This document shows, piece by piece, positions 9,423 to 19,641 of a stretch of DNA of 64,000 nucleotides. The position numbers and the translations under genes were made by a program. The notes beneath the pieces are model-generated. The model made no database searches. It saw nothing but the letters and a program-made list of their open reading frames with translations, and was not told the DNA's origin. Origin of the DNA: Thioflexithrix psekupsensis (GTDB lineage Bacteria > Pseudomonadota > Gammaproteobacteria > Beggiatoales > Beggiatoaceae); contig NZ_MSLT01000012.1 in assembly GCF_002149925.1 (NCBI RefSeq), positions 248,001-312,000 of the forward strand. The letters are read 5' to 3'. How positions within the stretch are numbered: position 1 is the stretch's first letter; each line of letters begins with the position of its first letter.

Positions 9423-9971
9423 ATGTCGCAAGATGCCACCCGTCTCATTTGGATTGATCTCGAAATGACGGGACTCGATCCCCAGCGAGATACCATTATT
9501 GAAATTGCTACCGTCGTCACTGACGTTCATTTGAATTTGATTGCTGAAGGCCCTGTTATTGCGGTTCATCAACCCGATACGGTGTTGAGCGGCATGGATG
9601 AATGGAATACTAAACAACACGGGCAATCGGGTTTAATCCGGCGTGTCCGCGACAGCCGTATTGATGTCGCCACGGCCGAGAAAAATACGATTGCGTTCTT
9701 ACAACAACACATTCCCCCACAAACCTCGCCCATGTGTGGTAATAGTGTGTGTCAAGATCGGCTGTTTTTAAATCGTTACATGCCGCAATTGGAAAAATAC
9801 TTTCATTATCGACAAATTGATGTCAGTTCTATTAAGGAATTGGCACGCCGTTGGCGGCCGAGTTTGCCTGATTTCTCCAAAGATTCTCAACATTTGGCTA
9901 TGAAAGATATTCACGAATCCATTGCTGAACTTAAATATTATCGTGAACGTTTTCTTAAACTAGACTTTTAA
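9423..9971 (+). CDS. orn: Oligoribonuclease
   Basis: 182 residues, full length. Orn is the 3'-5' exoribonuclease that degrades 2-5 nt RNAs and pGpG, the linear product of c-di-GMP breakdown, so it also affects c-di-GMP signalling. DEDDh-family motifs are present: Exo I with the D-x-E in [12 protein letters not shown], Exo II around [13 protein letters not shown], and the C-terminal [14 protein letters not shown] with the catalytic H-x4-D. The gene is followed after 37 bp by nnr in the same direction, and cotranscription is likely. Confidence 0.96.
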   Translation: MSQDATRLIWIDLEMTGLDPQRDTIIEIATVVTDVHLNLIAEGPVIAVHQPDTVLSGMDEWNTKQHGQSGLIRRVRDSRIDVATAEKNTIAFLQQHIPPQTSPMCGNSVCQDRLFLNRYMPQLEKYFHYRQIDVSSIKELARRWRPSLPDFSKDSQHLAMKDIHESIAELKYYRERFLKLDF

Positions 9972-10008
9972 ATAAACCAATTATTCATGCGAATAGGGAC
10001 GATGGTGC

Positions 10009-11505
10009 ATGACCTTATCAAACGCTTTACCGTTGGCTTTGTACCGTTCTGGTCAGGTGCGCGAATTGGATCGCGTGGCTATTGAAGAGATGGGCATTCC
10101 GGGCATTTGCCTCATGGAACGCGCTGGCGCGGCTGCATTCAATCTGTTACAACAACGTTGGTTAAAAGCCAGACGTATTATTGTTGTCTGTGGAGTGGGA
10201 AATAATGGGGGCGATGGTTACGTGGTGGCGCGATTGGCCTACTTGGCGGGTTACGATGTCACTGTTTTACAATTAGGCGATACCACTCAGTTAAAAGGCG
10301 AAGCTCTTGCCGCTTATGAAGCCATGACCGATGTGGGTTTATTCACGCAAGTTTTTGCGGAAAAAAAATTAAGTATTGTCGATTTAATTGTTGATGCGTT
10401 ATTGGGGACGGGCTTGGATCGAGAAGTCAGCGGACAATGGCGACAAGTCATTGAAGCCATTAATCGCTCAAAACGCCCTATTTTATCGCTGGATATTCCC
10501 TCTGGATTACATGCCGACACGGGAACAGTGTTGGGTGTAGCCATTCAAGCCACAGCCACCATGAGTTTTGTGGGCTTAAAACAAGGCTTATTTACGGGAG
10601 AAGGCCCTGCGTTTACTGGACAAGTGTATTTTAATGACTTGCAAATTCCAGCCGTAGCTTATAAACATGTGAAAAGTATTGTGGGACGTATTGAATACGA
10701 TGTGGTGAAAACCATGTTCGTGCGTCGTTCTCGTATTGCACATAAAGGCAGTTATGGGCATGTGTTGGTGATTGGGGGTGCGCCCGGTATGTTGGGTGCG
10801 GTGTGTATGGCGGCTGAAGCTGCGGCGCGGGTGGGTGCGGGAAAAGTCACTGTCGCCACACATCCTTCTCATGCGGCTTTGGTGTCTTTGCATCGTCCGG
10901 AGATTATGAGTTATGGCGTGGAAACGACGGAAGCATTAATGCCACTGGTGGATCAAGCTGATGTGGTGGCGATTGGCCCTGGTTTGGGGCAGTCAATTTG
11001 GGCTAGAGCGTTATTAGACGCGGTCAAAGATTTGCAAAAACCCGTTGTTGCCGATGCGGACGCATTAAATTTAATGGCACAAACGCCATTCCGTTTTCCT
11101 GAAAGTGTGCTAACGCCGCATCCGGGCGAAGCAGCGCGTTTATTAGAAATGTCAACGGTATATATTCAATCGGATCGCTTTCATGCAGTGAAATCGTTAC
11201 AATTGCGCTTTGGCGGTGTATGTGTATTGAAGGGGGCGGGGACATTGATCGCGGATGAAGACGGTAAAATTAGTGTCTGTACCAATGGCAATCCGGGCAT
11301 GGCGACGGGCGGAATGGGAGATGTGTTGACGGGAGTGATTGTCAGCTTATTGGGACAAGGCTATACCATCAACGAAGCGGCGCGTTTAGGTGTTTGTTTA
11401 CACGCCCGTGCTGCCGATAAAGCCGCAGAAAGTGGGGAACGGGGTTTATTGGCTACTGATTTATTTACGTGGTTACGTTATTATGCCAATCCAGAATTAT
11501 TTTAA
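10009..11505 (+). CDS. nnr: Bifunctional NAD(P)HX epimerase / ADP-dependent NAD(P)HX dehydratase
   Basis: 498 residues, the two-domain fused form typical of bacteria. Residues 1-215 are the YjeF_N epimerase domain (VCGVGNNGGDGYVVAR nucleotide loop; DALLGTGLDR). Residues 230-498 are the ribokinase-like dehydratase (HKGSYGHVLVIGG, NGNPGMATGGMGDVLTG). Together they repair hydrated NADH and NADPH. In many gammaproteobacteria tsaE follows this gene; here it does not. The start ATG at 10009 lies 37 bp after orn. Confidence 0.95.
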   Translation: MTLSNALPLALYRSGQVRELDRVAIEEMGIPGICLMERAGAAAFNLLQQRWLKARRIIVVCGVGNNGGDGYVVARLAYLAGYDVTVLQLGDTTQLKGEALAAYEAMTDVGLFTQVFAEKKLSIVDLIVDALLGTGLDREVSGQWRQVIEAINRSKRPILSLDIPSGLHADTGTVLGVAIQATATMSFVGLKQGLFTGEGPAFTGQVYFNDLQIPAVAYKHVKSIVGRIEYDVVKTMFVRRSRIAHKGSYGHVLVIGGAPGMLGAVCMAAEAAARVGAGKVTVATHPSHAALVSLHRPEIMSYGVETTEALMPLVDQADVVAIGPGLGQSIWARALLDAVKDLQKPVVADADALNLMAQTPFRFPESVLTPHPGEAARLLEMSTVYIQSDRFHAVKSLQLRFGGVCVLKGAGTLIADEDGKISVCTNGNPGMATGGMGDVLTGVIVSLLGQGYTINEAARLGVCLHARAADKAAESGERGLLATDLFTWLRYYANPELF

Positions 11506-11598
11506 ATAAAATTGATCGGTTATCTAAAAGTTGCTTATTAATAACTACCCCCCAATGATAACCGCGTTCTTATTTTGCCTAACTCATTAAGTGGTGTT

Positions 11599-13179
11599 AT
11601 GTCTAAAAAAATTGAATTAATTGGTGCTGTTGGGGGGGATTCTCCTTATCAAATTGCAGATATTGAGCCATTATTAGCCTCAGAAAACAAAGCCTTAGCG
11701 CATGGTCAGGTGTTCACAGGTCGGGTTTGCACTCAAATTTACACGAATGAGACTGATTTAGTAAAAATTCGTCAAGAAATCAAGTTGGATGCCTATTCCG
11801 CCCAACGATGGGCGGTGCAAATGTTGGCGAAAGAACAAGGCTACCAAATTCATCATCCCCATAAAACCTGGTTTGTCCAAACCGATACGGAACAATCCGT
11901 GGCCTTAATTGGCAGTATTTGCCCGCATTTGCGCCCATTACATACCTTAATTAAAGTGGCTAATCCCACTGAACCCCTTGACTATTGTTTGCGTCATTTA
12001 GAGAGATTATTTGATCTCTATTTTCGTGTTGCCAGTGAAATGAATATTCGCTTAGATGAAGGTTTGTCTAATTTTGCTTTAACGGCGAATGATCAACTTT
12101 ATTATGTGGATGATGATATTTATGCGTGGGATCGGTTTGTGACGTGTGGGCAAATGTTGGGGATTTATTTCCGTGCTTTGCCGTGGTTAAGGGGAAAAAT
12201 TGCGGTTAATTTAGGACATATTTTACATGATTTGATGATTAAACATTTTAACGATCCCCAATATCTCATGGTATTGGCAGAACAATTGCGGAATATTTAT
12301 TTAACTGCACCCGAAGCGCAAGCCGCATTAAGCGATTTTATTCATACGTTAAAACCAAAAACCATTCATTTTCCCGCGGTAACTTTGACTGAACAAACCG
12401 CGCCCACTTCTCCAGCCAATAAAAATAATAAAGAAAATAACGGGCGTTATTTTGCTTTATTAGCGGATATTCATGCGAATTTGCCCGCTTTGGACACCGT
12501 TTTAAATTTTTTAGCCGAGCAACAAGTAGAAGAAGGCATTGTATTAGGCGATGTTGTGGGCTATGGGCCACATCCGGCGGCGTGTGTATCTCGCTTGCAA
12601 AATAGTCCTTTTATCATTCTCAAAGGCAATCATGATCATGCTTTAGCCACGGGACATTTTAAAAAAGGGTTTTCAAGTTCAGCCGCTTGGGTGTTGGAAT
12701 GGAGTATGACGCGAGTGGACGACGCGCAAAAACAATGGCTGAATGATTTGCCGTCGGTTTGGCATGGCGAGGGCTGGATGGGCGTACACGGTGCGCCGAT
12801 TGATCCGACTTTTTTTAATGCTTACGTTTATGAAATGACTTATCACGATAATTTAAATTGGTTGGCGGAGAAAAAAGTTACCCATTGTTTTCATGGACAT
12901 AGCCATCAACCGGGGGCTTATCTCAGAAGCAAAAGGAAAGAATACCGCTATATTGAGCCTTTGCTGTCACTCGCCGATTTTGAACACGGTCTTATTTGTC
13001 CGGGTTCTGTGGGACAACCACGCAATCGTCAGCCGGGAGCGCAATTTGCCATTTATGATCGCCAAGAACAAGTGATTCGCTATTATTGCTTGCCTTACGC
13101 GGTTGAGCCGTTAATTGAAGAAATGGCGGATCAACGTTTTCCCGATACCTTAATAAAATTGTTATTAGGACAGCTTTAG
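11599..13179 (+). CDS. Kinase-like domain fused to calcineurin-like metallophosphoesterase
   Basis: About 526 residues from the ATG at 11599; a TTG at 11575 would add 8. Residues 1-270 look like a kinase/aminoglycoside-phosphotransferase-type fold, judging from a segment like a catalytic loop (LDEGLSNFALTANDQLYYVDDDIY). A canonical HxD is not evident, so catalysis is doubtful. The C-terminal half is a metallophosphoesterase with all five blocks: ADIHANLPAL (D-x-H), GDVVGYGPHP (GD), KGNHDHA (GNHD), GVHGAP and FHGHSHQPG (GHxH). Prokaryotic members of this class include YfcE-like phosphodiesterases and diadenosine tetraphosphate hydrolases. The substrate is unknown. Its neighbours are housekeeping genes and do not indicate a role. 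Confidence 0.8.
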   Translation: MSKKIELIGAVGGDSPYQIADIEPLLASENKALAHGQVFTGRVCTQIYTNETDLVKIRQEIKLDAYSAQRWAVQMLAKEQGYQIHHPHKTWFVQTDTEQSVALIGSICPHLRPLHTLIKVANPTEPLDYCLRHLERLFDLYFRVASEMNIRLDEGLSNFALTANDQLYYVDDDIYAWDRFVTCGQMLGIYFRALPWLRGKIAVNLGHILHDLMIKHFNDPQYLMVLAEQLRNIYLTAPEAQAALSDFIHTLKPKTIHFPAVTLTEQTAPTSPANKNNKENNGRYFALLADIHANLPALDTVLNFLAEQQVEEGIVLGDVVGYGPHPAACVSRLQNSPFIILKGNHDHALATGHFKKGFSSSAAWVLEWSMTRVDDAQKQWLNDLPSVWHGEGWMGVHGAPIDPTFFNAYVYEMTYHDNLNWLAEKKVTHCFHGHSHQPGAYLRSKRKEYRYIEPLLSLADFEHGLICPGSVGQPRNRQPGAQFAIYDRQEQVIRYYCLPYAVEPLIEEMADQRFPDTLIKLLLGQL

Positions 13180-13238
13180 AGCGATATGAAGCGGTCTTAT
13201 TATCCCTTAATTTTAAACCCAATGGATTGAATTAACCC

Positions 13239-14726
13239 ATGATCAATGAATCAGAAGAAAACGAATTTATTGCACAACGTCGCAGTAAATTACAAGTTTT
13301 ACGTGAAAAAGGTGTGGCATTTCCTAATGATTTTCGTAGAAATGCGCTCGCAAAAGAGTTAATTGATCTTTATGATGGACGCAGTAATGAAGACTTAATG
13401 TCTAACCCTATTCGTGTGAAAGTTGCGGGGCGAATGATGACCCGTCGCATTATGGGAAAAGCCGCTTTTGCCCATTTACAAGACATGTCAGGCCGTTTGC
13501 AAGTTTATATTAAGCGAGATGATTTACCAGAAGGGATTTATGCCGAATTTAAACATTGGGATTTGGGCGATATTTTGGGCGTGGAAGGCTATGTATTTAA
13601 AACCCAAACGGGAGAGTTATCGCTTCATGCCGAAAAATTGTATTTATTAACCAAATCATTGCGGCCTTTGCCTGAGAAATTTCATGGTTTAACGGATCAA
13701 GAAATTCGTTATCGCCAGCGTTATTTAGACTTAATTGCTAATGAAAGTAGCCGCGATATTTTTATGAAGCGGTCAAAAATTATTGCTGAAATTCGGCAAT
13801 TTTTGGTGGCACGAGATTTTTTAGAAGTCGAAACGCCGATGATGCAAACCATTCCCGGTGGCGCGTCGGCTCGTCCATTCGTGACGCATCATAATGCCTT
13901 GGATATGTCTTTGTTTTTACGCATTTCTCCAGAGCTTTATTTAAAGCGATTGGTGGTGGGTGGTTTTGAAAAAGTATTTGAACTGAATCGCAATTTTCGC
14001 AATGAAGGCATTTCAACCCGACATAATCCAGAATTTACCATGTTGGAATTTTATCAGGCTTATGCAGATTATCACGATTTAATGGATTTAACGGAAGTGT
14101 TATTGCGGGAATTAGCCTTGTCCATTGTGGGCAGTTTGCAAGTGCCTTATCAAGAAGATTGTTATGATTTTGAAAAACCATTTGCGCGTTTAACCGTTAA
14201 AGAAGCCTTATTGCAATATAATGCTGATCTGGATCAAGCCGCCGTAGAAAATATGGAATTCATGCGGCAAAAAGCCAAGCAATTAAATTGCAAATTAACA
14301 GGACAAGAAGGCTTAGGAATGTTGCAATTATTGGTGTTTGAAGAAACGGTGGAACATCATTTAAAAAATCCCACTTTTATTACCGCTTATCCTAAAGAAG
14401 CCTCGCCATTGGCGCGTTGTAACGATGCTAATCCAGAAATTACGGATCGGTTTGAATTATTTATTGGTGGCCGAGAAATTGCCAATGGTTTTTCTGAATT
14501 AAACGATGCCGAAGATCAAGCCGAACGTTTCCGCCAACAAGTCCTTGCTAAAAAAGCAGGAAATGATGAAGCCATGCACTATGATGCGGATTATGTTTGT
14601 GCTTTAGAATATGGATTGCCACCGACCGCAGGCGAAGGCATTGGCATTGATCGTTTAGTGATGTTATTGACCAATCAAGCCTCTATTCGAGATGTGTTAT
14701 TGTTCCCACATTTACGGCTTAAATAG
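13239..14726 (+). CDS. lysS: Lysyl-tRNA synthetase, class II
   Basis: 495 residues, full length. It has an N-terminal OB-fold anticodon-binding domain (about 55-150, [18 protein letters not shown]) and a class II catalytic core with motif 1 ([12 protein letters not shown]...ETPMMQ), motif 2 ([18 protein letters not shown]) and motif 3 ([13 protein letters not shown]). It charges tRNA-Lys. It usually follows prfB, which is not here. A 27-nt hairpin lies between it and the next gene. Confidence 0.97.
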   Translation: MINESEENEFIAQRRSKLQVLREKGVAFPNDFRRNALAKELIDLYDGRSNEDLMSNPIRVKVAGRMMTRRIMGKAAFAHLQDMSGRLQVYIKRDDLPEGIYAEFKHWDLGDILGVEGYVFKTQTGELSLHAEKLYLLTKSLRPLPEKFHGLTDQEIRYRQRYLDLIANESSRDIFMKRSKIIAEIRQFLVARDFLEVETPMMQTIPGGASARPFVTHHNALDMSLFLRISPELYLKRLVVGGFEKVFELNRNFRNEGISTRHNPEFTMLEFYQAYADYHDLMDLTEVLLRELALSIVGSLQVPYQEDCYDFEKPFARLTVKEALLQYNADLDQAAVENMEFMRQKAKQLNCKLTGQEGLGMLQLLVFEETVEHHLKNPTFITAYPKEASPLARCNDANPEITDRFELFIGGREIANGFSELNDAEDQAERFRQQVLAKKAGNDEAMHYDADYVCALEYGLPPTAGEGIGIDRLVMLLTNQASIRDVLLFPHLRLK

Positions 14727-14743
14727 ATTGTTGAATTTATCGA

Positions 14744-14770
14744 GAATGGCAGATATTTTTTCTGCCATTC
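14744..14770 (+). terminator. Hairpin after lysS, no T-run
   Basis: A perfect 10-bp stem (GAATGGCAGA / TCTGCCATTC) with a T-rich loop lies in the 76-bp gap between lysS and the EgtD-like gene. It is followed by AAAATC rather than Ts, so it may act as an RNA-processing or mRNA-stabilising hairpin more than a terminator. Confidence 0.4.
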
Positions 14771-14802
14771 AAAATCAGCAAAGAAAGGAGAAAGAAAAGT
14801 AA

Positions 14803-16320
14803 ATGAAACCTGATTTAAATGAAGTAACAACGCATATTTATCAATGGGTGGAAAATCATTTAAGTGTGCCTTCAGTACATTTTAATGATCTTCCCCCCTG
14901 TCCTTATAGCAAAGCGGCTTTATTGAGAAATAAAGTGGATATTCGCTGTGGAGAAGGTGAGTTTTTACTGGAGACTTTAGCCGATATTGCGCACACATGG
15001 AATGATCAATTTGAAATGGTGATGATGGTGTGCAATAAAGACAGCATTACGCCAGAGGCTTTAATGGCAGGCACAAAAGCATTAAATGAGACATTAAAGC
15101 CGCATGATTTAATGACTAATTTCGACCATCCTGACACCACTCATCCGCGTTATCGCGTAAAAACAAGCAATGGCTGTTATGTGGTGGCGATTGTGCAGCG
15201 ATTAAGTGCTTTTGTCGAAGCGGCTCAACCGTTATTTAAGAAAAATTATTTTAAAAATGTGGCGTATCAATATTTGTCTGATTATCCCTCTTATCAAGGA
15301 AATTTCTCGGATAAGAAAGGAGTGGCCGAATTGAGCTTTATTAATCTTCTTCATGAGAAGATTGACGATAGTTTTGCCGCCGATATTAAAGCGGGATTAA
15401 TGGCTATTCATAAATCTATTCCTGTAAAGTATGTTTATGATGTGACTGGTTCAGAGTTATTCACCCAAATCACGCAAAAATCTGAGTATTATTTAACCCG
15501 TATTGAGACGGAGTTATTAAGAGATTTTGCTCAACATATTGATCGTTATTGTTTTTCAGATACGGCATTAGTAGAATTGGGCAGTGGCAGTGCGGTAAAA
15601 ACTGAGATTTTAATTGAGGCTTTATTGGCACATTATCCTTCGGTGTTATTCGCGCCTATTGATATTGCAGGGGATTTTTTATAAGAACAAGCAGGGCGTT
15701 TAAAACAAAAATATCCGAATTTGCAATTATTCAGTGTGGCGGCGGATTATCACGATGGTTTAGAATTTTTGCAGCATGAAGTTAAATCATCTAAATTGGT
15801 GATTTGGTTAGGTTCTGATTTAGGGCATTTTGATTATGTTGAAGCGGCGACATTTTTACGCGAACAAATTGTGCCATTATTAGGTGCGAATGACCATTTT
15901 TTATTAGGGCTTGATTTGAAAAAATCGCCCGATATTATTAACGCGGCTTATGGTACAGATAACACTAAACCCATTTATTATTACAGTGGGGAATTGGCTA
16001 AAAACGCCTTGCGTCGTATTAATGCGCAATTACAGGCCGATTTTAATTTAGCACAATTTGTTTATGACGCAGCTTATTCAGTAGAAAAGGGTTGTGTGGA
16101 GTTGTTTTTGAAAAGTACAGTGGATCAAATGGTGGCTATTCACGCGCTGAATTTATCCGTTACTTTTGCGAAAAATGAACGCATTTTAATTCACACCAGT
16201 TATAAATATGATGAACCCGCCATTGTGCAATTAGCCGCTTCAGCCAATTTAGATTGGAAAGGACAATGGACGGATGAGAAACGCTGGTATAGTTTAAATT
16301 TATTTTCGGTCAAAACGTAA
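14803..16320 (+). pseudogene. EgtD-type SAM methyltransferase, split by an in-frame TAA
   Basis: One continuous reading frame is interrupted by a single TAA at 15682-15684. Reading through the stop gives a protein of about 505 residues. Residues 1-165 are an unrecognised N-terminal domain containing PPCPYSKAA. From about 185 the protein matches the EgtD/histidine N-alpha-methyltransferase fold (IPVKYVYDVTGSELFTQI, KSEYYLTRIETELL, VELGSGSAVKTEIL as SAM loop, then PIDIAGDFL-stop-EQAGRLKQKYPN). The stop falls inside the Rossmann core, so neither half should be active alone. It is a nonsense mutation, a sequencing error or, less likely, read-through. A strong AGGAG precedes the ATG. Whether the substrate is histidine (ergothioneine route) is not settled by sequence. 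folA follows after 16 bp. Confidence 0.8.
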
Positions 16321-16336
16321 AAGAAGGGGGAAGGGA

Positions 16337-16852
16337 ATGTGGGCTGGAATTGAACGATTAAGTGCGATTGTTGCTTACGATAAAAATCAGCTAATTGGTA
16401 AAGAGAATGGCTTGCCATGGCGTTTGCCTGCCGATTTAAAGCATTTTCGGGAATTAACGTGGCAGAAACCCATTGTGATGGGGAAAAACACGTGGCAATC
16501 GATTGGGCGAGTTTTACCAGAACGCATTCACATTGTATTAAGTCGTACTTTACGCTCAGAATCTCTGGATTCGCGGGTGACTTTAATACGGGAATTAGCG
16601 CATCTTTCTACTTTTGCCGCCAATTATCCCGAAATGATGATCATTGGTGGTGCGCAACTTTATCAAGCCACGTTGCCTTATTTGCACACTTTATATGTGA
16701 CCGAAATTCAAGCCGAATTGACAGGCGATGCTTATTTTCCTTATTGGGATAAAAAAGAATGGCAATTGGTTGAGTCCAAAGCGCATCAAGCAGATGAATT
16801 AAACCCTTATCCTTATTCTTTTCAGGAATGGCGGCGGGTGGGGAATGTTTAA
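16337..16852 (+). CDS. folA: Dihydrofolate reductase
   Basis: 171 residues. It reduces dihydrofolate to tetrahydrofolate with NADPH. Typical blocks are present: SAIVAYDKNQLIGKENGLPWRLPADLKHF (includes the W-x-L-P-x-D substrate site), VMGKNTWQSIGRVLP, the NADPH segment IIGGAQLYQATLPY, and the C-terminal EWRRVGNV strand. A purine-rich Shine-Dalgarno (GGGGGAAGGG) precedes the ATG. It sits 16 bp behind the broken methyltransferase and may depend on its transcript. Confidence 0.95.
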   Translation: MWAGIERLSAIVAYDKNQLIGKENGLPWRLPADLKHFRELTWQKPIVMGKNTWQSIGRVLPERIHIVLSRTLRSESLDSRVTLIRELAHLSTFAANYPEMMIIGGAQLYQATLPYLHTLYVTEIQAELTGDAYFPYWDKKEWQLVESKAHQADELNPYPYSFQEWRRVGNV

Positions 16853-16933
16853 CCCCCAATTTCCAAAATGAATAAAATTAATTTTTAGTAATTACTTTAT
16901 TTATTGGACAAATGAGGGTTAAATAAAAAATCT

Positions 16934-17641
16934 TTAAGAGCAGCCCATCCATTTTTTCCAGAAAGAAGGGGCAGGTTTCTTTCTCGCCCAGCCAATTCGA
17001 TCGTCGTGTGTGATTTTAAAATCAGTAAAATCAGGGTGTTGTGTCACGACAAGGTCGTAAACCATTTTCATCTGGAATGCGTCAAGTTCTTTATCAGTAT
17101 GACTGCCGTGGCTTTCGCGCCAATTAGGGATCATGCGCAAATTGAAGTTTAAATCATCAATTAAAATCCAACTATTTGGCTTCATCAACGGCGCGATCAG
17201 GTGAAAAGCCAGCGCATCTGGCTCCCATTCGTGCGCGCCATCCAACAGGCAAAAATCAAACAACGGTTCATAGCCTTGTGCGGTGCGCTGTTGTTGCAGT
17301 AATTCAGCAAGATACCAATTGTATCCCAACACATCTCCCACCGCGTGCAAGCGTTCGCCGGGCAAACCCGCATGCTCACGCAATACATTAACATTAACTG
17401 GTTGATGAATGGCTTTGTCTAACGTCAGTAATTTTCCTGCCTGTTGTTTTTCCAGCGCGGAAAGAATCACACAGCTCGTCGCACCAAATCCCGTTCCTAA
17501 TTCAATACAACTTGTTAGTTTATTATCTAAAATAAAGTGGTAAATATCCCGCATCGCCTGCTCAGGCAATAGAAAAATATGCCCCCCCCAACCTTCAGGC
17601 GGAGTGTAGGCTTTTAGTGCGTTTAGGGTTTTGTCTAGCAT
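16934..17641 (-). CDS. Class I SAM-dependent methyltransferase (Methyltransf_24 type)
   Basis: 235 residues. A Rossmann SAM site is seen as CIELGTGFGATSCVI (about 41-55), followed by LLTLDKA with the ribose-binding acidic residue and FCLLDGAHEWEPDALAF with the D-G-x-H motif typical of O-methyltransferases such as CmcI and rhamnosyl O-methyltransferase. The substrate is unknown. The next gene downstream on the same strand is separate from it by a non-coding gap. It converges with folA. Confidence 0.85.
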   Translation of the reverse strand: MLDKTLNALKAYTPPEGWGGHIFLLPEQAMRDIYHFILDNKLTSCIELGTGFGATSCVILSALEKQQAGKLLTLDKAIHQPVNVNVLREHAGLPGERLHAVGDVLGYNWYLAELLQQQRTAQGYEPLFDFCLLDGAHEWEPDALAFHLIAPLMKPNSWILIDDLNFNLRMIPNWRESHGSHTDKELDAFQMKMVYDLVVTQHPDFTDFKITHDDRIGWARKKPAPSFWKKWMGCS

Positions 17642-17699
17642 GGTGTTCCCTTACTAAATAAAGAAATAAATGAGCTTTAGTGAGAATAAAAAGAAAGAG

Positions 17700-17735
17700 G
17701 GCAATACCTCCCTAATAGTTTAGAGTGATATTGCC
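17700..17735 (-). terminator. Possible hairpin near the 16934-17641 promoter, downstream of the gene at 17776
   Basis: A 7-bp stem GGCAATA / TATTGCC with a 22-nt loop, followed on the minus strand by a T-rich run (CTCTTTCTTTTT). It lies 40 bp beyond the stop of the exported protein at 17776-19641 and fits a weak terminator for it. Confidence 0.35.
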
Positions 17736-17775
17736 TTATGTATTATACTATTATTAATGCAGCAGGTAAACTCGG

Positions 17776-19641
17776 CTATTCAGGTGCCAATTCGCCTTCA
17801 GCACGTATTTTATAACTGGATTCATTACCCTTATTATCAGTAATATAAAGAGTCGCGTCCCCGGCCTGATTGGCGTAGAGTTGACACGTTACCATATCGG
17901 GACCGAACTCTACCCGATTGACAGTCATAAACTCCTCTGGTTCCACCCGACAAGCACGGACATAATCACACGATCCTTCTTTTGCGCTATAAGCGCAGGT
18001 ATTAACGCCTACTTGTAACAAAGTCGGAACAGGAGCATCTGGCAGTTGGAATATCAGAGGATATTCATTAACAACCAAGTGTATCGCCCCTGTCAAACGG
18101 TCAAGATAGCGATAACCCGCATAAAAAGCGACAGTGCGCCCTTTAGCCGCCAAACCAAGAGGAGCCTGCATAAGTCCATTTCCTAAATCAACCAAAAAGC
18201 TACGGCCATTATCAATAGCCAATGCACTCTTATAGGCTTTTAACCCTTTGAGCCGATCTGAAGAAATACTTTCCCATTGCGACCAGCCCGTTTGCGAAAA
18301 ACCAAAAAAGTCTTGCGAATCTACTTTTTCAAACACTTTACGCATCGGATCGCCAGAATCTCCCCAACTGGAGACAACAACAAGATCAATCAAACTGTGT
18401 AGCGGATTGGGTTTAATCTTAACGCTAAGATTAACAATATCATTACTCTCCAATAAATTGATGCGTTTTAATGCCAATGTCTCTGTGGATACATTCCGCA
18501 CCACGTTACCGTAAAAGGAAAGTTCAGCCGAAGTCACCGGAGTCGCTGTCTGATCGCCCAATTTCAATTCAATAGGAGAAACCGATAGCATACTTTGATA
18601 AGTATCCGTTACGACAGGGGGCTGGGGAGTTGTTGGAACTGTTGGCTCCGTTGGAGTGGTAGGTTCAGATGTGGTGATTTGGGTAAAGTTTGCACCACAG
18701 GTCAGCGACGTTTGAAGTAGTATTGTCAAGATGTAATTAGCACTGCCGTAGTTGCTACAACCACCTGTCCATCCAGCAAATTGATACCCTGAATTTGCCA
18801 GCGCATTCAACGTTACTGTTGTTCCAGCGACGTACTGAGAGGCACAAACTTTTGATGCCGCACTGCAATCAATCTTAGAATCAACCGTTCTTAATGTACC
18901 GTTGGCAGGTTCTGTGACACTGAGTGTAACGGAATTGTCCGTGGGAGGAACAGGTTCTGTGGGATTTGTAGGTGTTGAGCCTCCGCCATTTTTATTTTGC
19001 CACCATTGATTGTAAAGAGAGATATTCGCAATCGACATGGAAATAGAAAGACTGGTAAAGCGAAATGAGCCTAATGCGTTTGGTTGTTGATAAACAATAA
19101 AGTAAAAATAGCGAGGAGTTGTGATGGGATTAGGTACAACGCCACCAAATATCTTTTTATTGAGTCCACCTGTCGCTGCTTCCAGTTGATTGGGATAGAT
19201 GAATTGTCCTGCACCACAAGGAGTGGGTGTGGCAGAAGTGGGATTTTGGCTACAAAACGGCAGATCATCTGCAAAACCGTTCATCACGGGATAAGTTCCT
19301 TCCGCAAAGCCTCCACCGCTGCCCGCAATCCCCTGCCAGTCCCCAGATTCACCTGAAATGGTAATAGCATCCGTACCAGGTGGCATGAAAATCCGTAATC
19401 GCATTACATTTCCTGTTCCCAAACTAGATACGGGAACACCAGCACTTCCCGGCGTTCTGGAGGAATAAGAAACCCGTAGTGTATGTAATGTGGTGTTTTC
19501 TGGAGCTACCGTATAATTTTCTGCGGGTAAGAAATCATACTCGACGTAACTCAGAAGCCGTGCTGACGCATAAGGTGCTATCAGCAGCAATAGATAAAAA
19601 GCCAGCATAGGTCTAATAAGACATTTAAAAATCTTCATCAT
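17776..19641 (-). CDS. Exported protein with InlB-type repeat and Pro/Thr linker
   Basis: 621 residues with a signal peptide (MMKIFKCLIRPML, hydrophobic core, cut near YASA). Residues 28-225 form an unassigned beta-rich region. About 240-325 matches the divergent InlB B-repeat/'bacterial repeat' type (LSVTEPANGTL, a Cys pair, YVAGTTVTLNALANSGYQFAGWTGGCS). This module is common in large secreted or surface proteins. A short Pro/Thr/Glu linker then leads to about 280 residues with no recognised domain, containing a Cys-rich segment near the end (VNTCAYSAKEGSCDYVRACRV) likely to form disulfides. AGGA precedes the ATG. It is in tandem with another exported protein upstream, and both probably act at the cell surface. 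Confidence 0.75.
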   Translation of the reverse strand: MMKIFKCLIRPMLAFYLLLLIAPYASARLLSYVEYDFLPAENYTVAPENTTLHTLRVSYSSRTPGSAGVPVSSLGTGNVMRLRIFMPPGTDAITISGESGDWQGIAGSGGGFAEGTYPVMNGFADDLPFCSQNPTSATPTPCGAGQFIYPNQLEAATGGLNKKIFGGVVPNPITTPRYFYFIVYQQPNALGSFRFTSLSISMSIANISLYNQWWQNKNGGGSTPTNPTEPVPPTDNSVTLSVTEPANGTLRTVDSKIDCSAASKVCASQYVAGTTVTLNALANSGYQFAGWTGGCSNYGSANYILTILLQTSLTCGANFTQITTSEPTTPTEPTVPTTPQPPVVTDTYQSMLSVSPIELKLGDQTATPVTSAELSFYGNVVRNVSTETLALKRINLLESNDIVNLSVKIKPNPLHSLIDLVVVSSWGDSGDPMRKVFEKVDSQDFFGFSQTGWSQWESISSDRLKGLKAYKSALAIDNGRSFLVDLGNGLMQAPLGLAAKGRTVAFYAGYRYLDRLTGAIHLVVNEYPLIFQLPDAPVPTLLQVGVNTCAYSAKEGSCDYVRACRVEPEEFMTVNRVEFGPDMVTCQLYANQAGDATLYITDNKGNESSYKIRAEGELAPE

